Positions 6,332 to 11,561 of a stretch of DNA of 11,561 nucleotides are shown one piece after another; position 1 is the stretch's first letter, and each line of letters begins with the position of its first letter. This DNA is from an uncultured Planctomycetota bacterium (lineage in GTDB: Bacteria > Planctomycetota > Planctomycetia > Pirellulales > Thermoguttaceae). The stretch is from the NCBI GenBank assembly GCA_902797455.1, contig CADBTE010000359.1, positions 1 to 11,561 of the forward strand, given 5' to 3'. The notes beneath the pieces are model-generated. The model was not told where the DNA came from. It did no database searches and worked only from the letters and a program-made list of their open reading frames with translations. Position numbers and translations under genes: made by a program.

Positions 6332-7132
6332 TCAGGATCGATGATAGCCGGCCGGATCGATGGTGACCTCGTCGAACCCCAGGGCTGTGATTTGCCCCAG
6401 AATCGTGTCGCGCAGTTCTTGGTCTTGGAATCTCGGGAGCTGGTCGGGGCCCACCTCGATGCGTGCCCGGGCGGGGGTAATAATCCTTAGGCGGCAGACC
6501 GGGAAACCGCTGCCGCGCAGGATCGTTTCGGCCCGTTCGACGAGGCGCAGGATCTTTTCGTTCGGCTCAAGACCGTACGCCAGGCGGGTGATCAGGCACG
6601 GTTCGGAAGGGCGGTCGGCGCAGGACAGGCCCAAAACGGCCGCGGCGGCGCGGATCGCGTTTTTGGTCCAACCCCCGTCCGCCAGAGGGGAGTGGGAACC
6701 GAACTGCCTCGCGGCGGCACTCCCCGGCCGATAGTCGCTCAGATCATCGGCGTTGTTCCCTTCCAGGAAGGTCCATTCCCCCTCCTTCGGGGGGTGGTTT
6801 TGGGCCCATTCCCGGATTTGGCCGAGCCGCTGTCTCTTGCAGTAGTAACAGCGTTTGTTCGTGCCGGCCACAAAATCGGGGTCCTCCATCTCATGGGATG
6901 GCAGCTCGATGTATTGGGAGACATGAAGCTCTTCGGCGACGGCGCGTGCGTTTTGGATCGATTCGGCCGTCTGGGTCGCGGAGATGGTAAATACCGCGGC
7001 CGGTTCCTTCCCAAAAGAGGCGGCTCGGATCGCCGCGGCCAGGAGAAACGCCGAGTCGACCCCGCCGGAAAAGGCGACGATTGAGGGGGCCAGCGGCCGG
7101 AGGGTCTCGATGAGCTGGGGGAGTGTGGGCAT
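6332..7132 (-). CDS. larE: ATP-dependent sacrificial sulfur transferase LarE
   Basis: In characterised lactobacilli, LarE sulfurises the pyridinium carboxylate precursor of the nickel-pincer nucleotide cofactor used by lactate racemase and related enzymes, donating the sulfur of one of its own cysteines. This protein has 266 residues. The PP-loop SGGVDS (22-27) binds ATP. The family's NKRCYYCK (92-99), EGNNADDLSDYRPG (124-137) and SHSPLADGGWTK (146-157) are all present. PCLITRLAYG (178-187) places Cys179 at the position of the sacrificial cysteine (Cys176 in Lactobacillus plantarum). ATG 7132 was chosen because a GTG at 7189 lies inside the terminator hairpin of the upstream gene. No Shine-Dalgarno or clear promoter is visible before it, so it may depend on read-through or on a promoter within the preceding gene. 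No larA, larB or larC is in the window. Confidence 0.92.
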   Translation of the reverse strand: MPTLPQLIETLRPLAPSIVAFSGGVDSAFLLAAAIRAASFGKEPAAVFTISATQTAESIQNARAVAEELHVSQYIELPSHEMEDPDFVAGTNKRCYYCKRQRLGQIREWAQNHPPKEGEWTFLEGNNADDLSDYRPGSAAARQFGSHSPLADGGWTKNAIRAAAAVLGLSCADRPSEPCLITRLAYGLEPNEKILRLVERAETILRGSGFPVCRLRIITPARARIEVGPDQLPRFQDQELRDTILGQITALGFDEVTIDPAGYHRS

Positions 7133-7150
7133 GGCACGTTCTGGTGGGTT

Positions 7151-7194
7151 AAAAAACGGCGGTGTCCCGGGAGCGATTCCTCGGGACACCGCCG
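7151..7194 (-). terminator. Strong intrinsic terminator of the DUF11-repeat protein gene
   Basis: On the minus strand a perfect 13-bp stem (7182-7194 with 7157-7169; the core arm reads GGCGGTGTCCCG) encloses a 12-nt loop. It is followed directly by six Ts (7151-7156 on the complement). The stem begins about 30 nt after the stop codon at 7226. This is a textbook rho-independent terminator and separates larE from its upstream neighbour. Confidence 0.9.
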
Positions 7195-7225
7195 ATAGAT
7201 TATAAACCGGTTGTCTGTTTTTGTC

Positions 7226-9544
7226 TTACAGGGCCTGCGGACCCGGCAGAGGGAACTCCGGGAGCGCCGCGGGGAGCTCGTCGGCCATCGGCGGCGCAGC
7301 CGGGACCGCCTCGGCCTCAGCGGGGACCATCGGCTGCGGGATCGCCTGCGGCTGCGGCGTCATCGGCTGGGCCTGCGGCTGAGTCATCGGCTGGGGCGCC
7401 GGCTGGGCCGGGGCGCTTTCCGGACGCATGGCGACCCGTTCCATCTTCCCTTGGCCGCTTCTGGCCAGAGTCTTGCGCTGGTAGAAGAAGTTCATCTCCT
7501 CGGCCACCAGGGCGACATCCTCAGGACGCGATTCCAGAACCGCCTGTACTTTCTGGTTCCCTCCGCACTCGGCGCGGACACGGACCTTGTATGAGACCGA
7601 CTGACCGGGGCCGAGGAAGTTGATCTTGCTGAAGAGAACCTTCGATTCGTTCTCCTGGATCATTCCGCCTCCCTCGACCGCCAGCGGAATCATGCCGGCC
7701 GGGAGGAAGAAACCCGCGTCGATCGACTCGGCCGCCTTGGTTCCGTTGTTGGCGATGACCACTTCGTAGTCGATCTCCGAACCGGTGGCGATCGGGCCGG
7801 TCGGTTTATTGATCCGAATCTCCAGGGCGGCGATCGCCTCAACCTGAACCTCCGCGTCGCTGCTCGACGTCACGCCGGTCTGGTCCCAAGCGCTTAAGTC
7901 GATCCGGTTCATCCCCGGGCGGAGCATCTTGCCGGTAACCTGATAGACGATCTCCTCGCCGGGTTTGATCGAGGGGACCTTCCAAACAACGCGGTTGCTC
8001 ACGCTGTCATGGGCGCCGTCCCCCGTGCAGCCGGCGTACTCGATGGTCGACGGCATCGCGGCGGTCACCTCAACGTTCTGTAAGATTGCCTGGCCGTTAT
8101 TGCAGACGTGCACCAGGTAGTCGAAGGTATCGTTGACGAACTGCATCTCGGGAACCTCGGCGAAGACATCCAGGTGGCCGCGCAGAACCGTGACGCACTT
8201 GCGGGCCGACGAGGAGAAGCCAAATTCCGAGATCGCGGTCGCCTCGATGTTGAGTGTCCCTTCCAAGACGGTCTTGACGTTCAGCTCGACCATCTTCTCC
8301 TCGCCCGGGAGCAGCTCCTCGAGCACGCACGAGGCGGTATCTTTCTCGCCGGTGGCGACGTCCAGACGCAGGTTGCGCGCCTCGCCGTTTCCGGTATTGC
8401 GCAGAATCATTCGGTAACGTTCTTCCACTCCCCAGTCGATGGTGTCGCGCCCCTCGATCGCCAGTTCGATGACCGGTTCCTGAACCTCGATGTCGGAACG
8501 CACGCACGACTTCTCGTAGTCGTACTGGCTGACAAAGTCGAGACTGCAGCGCGCCTTCGGGATAAAATTGATCACCAGTGTCTCGACACGGCCGGCCGGA
8601 AGAAGACCGATCTTCCACAGGCAGGCGGAGTTGCTGCTTTGGGCGCCTTCCACCGTCGCGGCCAGTTCCGCGACGCGGGACATGCCGGTGGTCGGCTGAA
8701 TCGAGGAGATCTCAATCCCGTCGGGGATCGTTGTCGTGACGTTCAGACCGTTGGCGTCGACCGTGCTGTTGTTGCTGATGGTGATCGTGTAGGACGACTC
8801 CTGACCGACCATAATCCGCTTTGGACCGGCCGCCCGGATCTCGATGACCGGGGTCAGCAAGGTGGCCGGTTCCTCTTGGGGCGAATTGTTGACCTCTTTC
8901 GAGGCGGCCAATGGGGCCGGTTCCGACATTGAACCGAGAATGGCATCTTCCCCGAGACTTTCCGTGAGGGCCGGCTCGCTTTGCTGGGACACGATGCCCC
9001 GCGACGGCGTGGTCTCCTGACTGTCTTTGGCCGCCTGGCCGGCGGTCTGGTCCTCGGCGGGCGATGCCGGTAATATATCTTCGACGATCGGGGTGATCGC
9101 CTGGGGTTCCGCTAATTCTTCGGCCGGTTCCTCGACAACGAGGGTATCATCCTGCAGGGCCTCGGCGACCGGGCGGCGTTTGCCCAGCGACGAACCAGCT
9201 GCGCCGGTCGGGACGGCGGCACTCGGCGTGCTGGCGGCGGTGTTGTGCGAGGCGATGGCCGCGGCTCTTTCGGCGCGGCGCTTCTCGAGCGCTCGAAACG
9301 CTCCTCTTCCCAAACGAGGGGGACCCGCCGGCTGCGGGACCGCGGCGCTGTCCTGCGTTGCCTGATACGCGGCTACCGGCCTCGGCACGGCGCTTTCCTC
9401 GCCCTGATTCCTGGTTAGGAATGTCAGCAGCGATTGCCCCCACGCACAGGGCACGGCCGCGGAAATCAGAAGAAACAGGGAGGAAAAGGTCGCTATCCGA
9501 ATAACGGTCCGCGCTTTCATCGTCTGTCGTTTCACGAATTTCAT
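7226..9544 (-). CDS. Large exported protein with four DUF11/CARDB-like beta-sandwich repeats
   Basis: The 772-residue protein has a signal peptide: basic start, hydrophobic core about 16-32, and probable cleavage after AWG near residue 36. A long Ala/Pro/Glu-rich, probably disordered segment follows (about 40-230). Four related domains then begin near 233 (IEIRAAGPKRIMVGQESSY), 358, 457 and 574. Each carries the 'Y.I.I.N.G...A..V......P.G' pattern of DUF11/CARDB immunoglobulin-like folds, typical of surface or cell-wall proteins. Cysteines at 308, 333, 347, 406, 450, 481, 506 and 660 are scattered through the repeats and could form disulfides. The tail (about 708-772) is Pro/Gln/Ala/Met-rich low complexity. 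ATG 9544 was chosen over the Met at residue 9 because AGGAG (complement of 9554-9558) lies 9 nt upstream. It ends in a strong terminator, so it is probably monocistronic. A structural envelope role is likely; nothing points to an enzyme. Confidence 0.85.
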   Translation of the reverse strand: MKFVKRQTMKARTVIRIATFSSLFLLISAAVPCAWGQSLLTFLTRNQGEESAVPRPVAAYQATQDSAAVPQPAGPPRLGRGAFRALEKRRAERAAAIASHNTAASTPSAAVPTGAAGSSLGKRRPVAEALQDDTLVVEEPAEELAEPQAITPIVEDILPASPAEDQTAGQAAKDSQETTPSRGIVSQQSEPALTESLGEDAILGSMSEPAPLAASKEVNNSPQEEPATLLTPVIEIRAAGPKRIMVGQESSYTITISNNSTVDANGLNVTTTIPDGIEISSIQPTTGMSRVAELAATVEGAQSSNSACLWKIGLLPAGRVETLVINFIPKARCSLDFVSQYDYEKSCVRSDIEVQEPVIELAIEGRDTIDWGVEERYRMILRNTGNGEARNLRLDVATGEKDTASCVLEELLPGEEKMVELNVKTVLEGTLNIEATAISEFGFSSSARKCVTVLRGHLDVFAEVPEMQFVNDTFDYLVHVCNNGQAILQNVEVTAAMPSTIEYAGCTGDGAHDSVSNRVVWKVPSIKPGEEIVYQVTGKMLRPGMNRIDLSAWDQTGVTSSSDAEVQVEAIAALEIRINKPTGPIATGSEIDYEVVIANNGTKAAESIDAGFFLPAGMIPLAVEGGGMIQENESKVLFSKINFLGPGQSVSYKVRVRAECGGNQKVQAVLESRPEDVALVAEEMNFFYQRKTLARSGQGKMERVAMRPESAPAQPAPQPMTQPQAQPMTPQPQAIPQPMVPAEAEAVPAAPPMADELPAALPEFPLPGPQAL

Positions 9545-9621
9545 TGTCCCGATCTCCTGCCAAATCCCTGATGGCGTTTCGTTTGATTTCGCCGCGGTAC
9601 TCCTTCACACGGCGCGGCTGA

Positions 9622-9647
9622 CGGAAGAGAACAGAGGTTCTCTTCTG
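9622..9647. promoter_or_regulatory. Long perfect hairpin/palindrome in the leader of the DUF11-repeat gene
   Basis: GAAGAGAAC (9624-9632) and GTTCTCTTC (9637-9645) form a perfect 9-bp stem with the 4-nt loop AGAG. A G-U pair and a C-G pair extend it on the plus strand. It is about 80 bp upstream of the leftward ATG, so it would be a 5'-leader hairpin or a dimeric protein site. On the plus strand GG and TTTT follow, so it could also end transcription running rightward. Confidence 0.5.
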
Positions 9648-9666
9648 GTTTTATCGGATAAGAGAG

Positions 9667-9684
9667 TTATTCTCATTAGAATAA
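9667..9684. promoter_or_regulatory. Perfect A+T-rich inverted repeat, candidate operator
   Basis: TTATTCTCATTAGAATAA is a perfect 7-4-7 inverted repeat inside the A+T-rich part of the divergent spacer. That is where a promoter for the leftward gene would be expected. The spacing suits a dimeric regulator. It resembles Fur/PerR-type boxes only in base composition, not in exact pattern. Confidence 0.45.
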
Positions 9685-9774
9685 TAGCGACTTTTCTATC
9701 AATTGGGGGGAGTTTGACGATTTTGAGCTTTTTGTCGGTGCCGGCGGCGCCGCAGCAATTCCTGAAGCGAACTC

Positions 9775-9803
9775 TTTACTTTTATGAGGGTGTGGTCTAT
9801 GAT
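9775..9803 (+). promoter_or_regulatory. Predicted sigma-70-type promoter of the FHA-sigma54 gene
   Basis: TTTACT (9775-9780) and TATGAT (9798-9803) are exactly 17 bp apart. The -10 matches the consensus at 5 of 6 and the -35 at 4 of 6. The leader to the ATG at 9866 would be about 55 nt. Confidence 0.5.
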
Positions 9804-9865
9804 ATTGTATAGATTGTGGGCAACGGAACACGGGTTTTCCTTCTATGTGTATGTTTGGGTAAAAT

Positions 9866-11308
9866 ATGGAGACTACGGTCACCAATCTTGTTCTTCTGCG
9901 GGATGGCCTTCCCGTAGGGGCTTTCTTCCTTGCCCCCGGCGAGGAGACGACCATCGGCCGCGCGACCGATAACCGGATCATTCTCAACGACGACCGCTGC
10001 AGTCGGCTTCACGCGGCGGTCACCTGGCAGGGAGACGGCTGGTACCTGCGTGATCTGGCCAGCCGCAACGGAACGGTCCTCAACGGCAGACGGGTCACCG
10101 ACGAGGTCAAGCTGGCCGATGGCGACCAGATTCAAATCGGGCACGCGATCCTTCAGTTCCGTGTCGCGAAGCTCGATGCCTCGGCCGATAACTCCGAGAT
10201 GATCTCCGAATCGCTCGCCGCCGCCCTCGGCGGGGCCGCGAAACAGACCGAGCTGACGAGCCACCTTATCCGTGTCAATGACGAAAATAAAATTCTCCGT
10301 TCCCTCCTGGAGCTTGATACCGAGATCGTCGGTGTCTCCCCGGCGATGGAGAACGTCCTGCGGATGATCCAGCGGGTCGCTCCCAGCCGCGCGACGGTCC
10401 TGATTCGGGGCGAAAGCGGGGTCGGCAAAGAGCTGATCGCCCGTACCGTTCACGCCAACAGTCAGCGCCGCGACAAGACGATGATCTGCCTCAATTGCGC
10501 GGCGCTGTCCGAGTCGCTCCTGGAGAGTGAACTGTTCGGTCACGAAAAAGGGGCTTTTACCGGCGCGACCGAGCGGAAAATAGGCAAGTTCGAGGCCGCC
10601 GACGGAAGCACCCTCTTTCTTGACGAGATCGCCGAAATGAGTCCCGCGCTGCAAGCCAAGTTCCTTCGCGTCTTGGAGGGGCAGCCGTTTGAACGTGTCG
10701 GTGGAAATAAGCCGATCCAGGTCGACGTGCGCGTGATCGCCGCCACGAACCGCGATCTTGAAAAAGAGGTCGCCCGCGGCTGGTTCCGGCACGACCTGTT
10801 CTTCCGGCTTCATGTGCTGGAGATCCTCGTCCCGCCGCTTCGCAAGCGCCGCGAGGATGTCCCCCTGTTGGCCGATCATTTTTTAGGGAAGTTCTGCGCC
10901 GAGACCAAACGCAAGTTCCACGGCTTTAGTTCCTCCGCGCTGGTGATGCTCGATAAGTACCGCTGGCCGGGGAATGTCCGTGAGCTCAAGAATGTGGTCG
11001 AGCGGGCGGTCCTCCTCGGGAATCCCCCTCTGATTGAGCCGGAAGACCTGCTGCTGTCGACCATTCGGACCACCGGGAGCACCGGGCAGAGCAACTTATT
11101 CCCGGCCGTCGACAATCCGGCCGAGTTCGTCCCTCGGACGATCGATGAAATGGAACGGATATTGATCCGCCAGACCTTAGAGCACTTTGACTGGAACAAA
11201 AGCCGCAGCTCCCGCGCTCTTGGGATCGAGCGCACGACCCTCGATCGCAAAATCGCCCGTTACGGGCTGAGCCGTTTCGGAGGTTCCTCCGGAGAGACCG
11301 ACCACTAG
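9866..11308 (+). CDS. FHA-domain sigma-54-dependent transcriptional activator
   Basis: The protein has 480 residues in three parts. The N-terminal FHA domain (about 8-100) shows GR at 31-32, SRLH at 46-49 and SRNGT at 66-70, the residues that bind phosphothreonine. A linker with a short helical segment follows (about 110-150). The AAA+ domain that remodels RNA polymerase-sigma54 (about 153-395) has Walker A GESGVGKE (182-189), the sigma54-contacting GAFTGA (229-234), Walker B LFLDE (250-254) and the arginine-finger region FRHDLFFRL (307-315). A Fis-type helix-turn-helix lies at about 442-467. The FHA domain takes the place of the receiver or GAF domain of other family members, so the input is probably a phosphothreonine protein made by a Ser/Thr kinase. 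All catalytic motifs are intact. ATG 9866 has no strong Shine-Dalgarno, but the FHA domain begins directly after it. The gene is divergent from the DUF11-repeat gene and 46 bp ahead of a glycosyltransferase. Confidence 0.95.
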   Translation: METTVTNLVLLRDGLPVGAFFLAPGEETTIGRATDNRIILNDDRCSRLHAAVTWQGDGWYLRDLASRNGTVLNGRRVTDEVKLADGDQIQIGHAILQFRVAKLDASADNSEMISESLAAALGGAAKQTELTSHLIRVNDENKILRSLLELDTEIVGVSPAMENVLRMIQRVAPSRATVLIRGESGVGKELIARTVHANSQRRDKTMICLNCAALSESLLESELFGHEKGAFTGATERKIGKFEAADGSTLFLDEIAEMSPALQAKFLRVLEGQPFERVGGNKPIQVDVRVIAATNRDLEKEVARGWFRHDLFFRLHVLEILVPPLRKRREDVPLLADHFLGKFCAETKRKFHGFSSSALVMLDKYRWPGNVRELKNVVERAVLLGNPPLIEPEDLLLSTIRTTGSTGQSNLFPAVDNPAEFVPRTIDEMERILIRQTLEHFDWNKSRSSRALGIERTTLDRKIARYGLSRFGGSSGETDH

Positions 11309-11354
11309 CGTTTTTGGATGAACAGACCGCTTGCAAAAAAGAAGAAATACCGCC

Positions 11355-11561
11355 ATGAAGCTCTCGGCAGTTATCCCCGTCTTTAACGAAGAAGAGTCGC
11401 TCGACGAACTGTATCGTCAATTAGTCGGCGTGATCGCGCCGGAGGACGAGATTATCTTTATCGACGACGGTTCTTCCGACGGAAGCTGGGGGAAGATCGA
11501 GGCGCTGGTCCGGCGGGACAAACGGGTACGCGCCATACGGTTTCGGCGCAACTTCGGAAAA
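11355..11561 (+). CDS. Family 2 glycosyltransferase, N-terminal part (3' end outside window)
   Basis: The 69 visible residues begin MKLSAVIPVFNEEESLDELY, the opening strand and nucleotide-sugar-binding loop of GT-A fold family 2 transferases. IIFIDDGSSDGSW at 33-45 contains the donor-binding Asp pair D37-D38. The last residues, IRFRRNFGK, match the 'RNFGK' that marks the dolichol-phosphate-mannose synthase/ArnC-like subgroup, which transfers sugar to a polyprenyl phosphate at the membrane; the downstream part needed to confirm this is missing. Only 46 bp separate it from the FHA-sigma54 stop codon, with no terminator, so cotranscription is likely. The Shine-Dalgarno is weak (AGAAG about 9 nt upstream). 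Confidence 0.9.
   Translation, partial: MKLSAVIPVFNEEESLDELYRQLVGVIAPEDEIIFIDDGSSDGSWGKIEALVRRDKRVRAIRFRRNFGK

Larger units (their letters stand above)
9545..9865. other. Divergent regulatory spacer between the DUF11-repeat gene and the FHA-sigma54 gene
   Basis: These 321 bases hold no credible gene and are more A+T-rich than the flanking coding DNA, especially at 9645-9720 and 9775-9865. They contain two perfect palindromes (9622-9647 and 9667-9684), a short G+C-rich patch (9735-9755) and a sigma-70-like promoter for the rightward gene. I found no convincing sigma-54 (GG-N10-GC) site on either strand by eye. A promoter for the leftward gene must lie here, but I could not fix it. Confidence 0.7.

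Noticed and set aside
7133..7189. GTG at 7189 as the larE start
   Set aside because: It lies in the stem of the upstream gene's terminator, and the extra 19 residues are not part of the family.
8108..8932. Open frame of 274 codons on the plus strand
   Set aside because: It is a shadow of the DUF11-repeat gene, with Asp/Arg/Gly-rich sequence typical of an antisense frame.
9667..9684. Fur or PerR box
   Set aside because: The 7-4-7 inverted repeat does not fit the 7-1-7 pattern of those regulators.
9545..9865. Sigma-54 promoter for the DUF11-repeat gene or the activator gene
   Set aside because: The nearest match, GGCAC near the G+C patch at 9735-9745, has the wrong spacing to a GC (12 instead of 10).
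9797..10879. Open frame of 360 codons on the minus strand
   Set aside because: It is antisense to the clear FHA-sigma54 gene. The motifs are on the plus strand and none are seen here.

Overview
The window is G+C-rich (about 60% by eye) and densely coded. It carries eight protein genes, two of them cut by the window edges. The best taxonomic guess is a planctomycete or a close PVC-group relative. The reasons are a Ser/Thr kinase tail ending in one membrane anchor, a large exported protein with DUF11-type repeats, an FHA domain fused to a sigma-54 activator, weak or absent Shine-Dalgarno sequences on several genes, and generous spacers. This is inference from gene content. The lipoprotein/membrane-protein pair at 2500-6208 resembles genes I associate mostly with Bacteroidota, so a host-associated anaerobe or gene transfer is possible.

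Layout, left to right. 1-408 (+) is the 3' end of a probable Ser/Thr protein kinase. 409-767 is a long spacer with a promoter for rnc (RNase III, 768-1469, +). rnc converges on a minus-strand RluA-type pseudouridine synthase (1612-2319). A dispersed repeat lies on both sides of the synthase gene. Next on the minus strand are a one-haem, propeller-type lipoprotein (2500-4122) and, 40 bp upstream of it, a large polytopic membrane protein (4163-6208, probably DUF6057). These two read as an operon from a good sigma-70-like promoter at 6256-6284. larE (6332-7132, -) follows. Between it and the next gene is a strong intrinsic terminator (7151-7194), which ends transcription of the DUF11-repeat exported protein (7226-9544, -). 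A 321-bp divergent spacer with two perfect palindromes separates that gene from an FHA-sigma54 activator (9866-11308, +). A family 2 glycosyltransferase begins 46 bp after the activator (11355 to the window edge) and is probably cotranscribed with it.

How the genes fit together. rnc and rluA are RNA-processing and RNA-modification housekeeping genes, placed convergently. The 2500-6208 pair is the most plausible poorly described system: a membrane protein with a large soluble helical domain plus a lipoprotein combining a CXXCH haem site with beta-propeller repeats, presumably acting together at the cell envelope. The FHA-sigma54 protein should bind a phosphothreonine protein and activate RpoN promoters, so it is a natural partner for Ser/Thr kinases like the one at the left edge. 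Its divergent neighbour is a surface-type repeat protein and its downstream neighbour a glycosyltransferase, which suggests an envelope-related regulon, but nothing in the window proves this. No tRNA, rRNA, CRISPR array or insertion sequence was seen.
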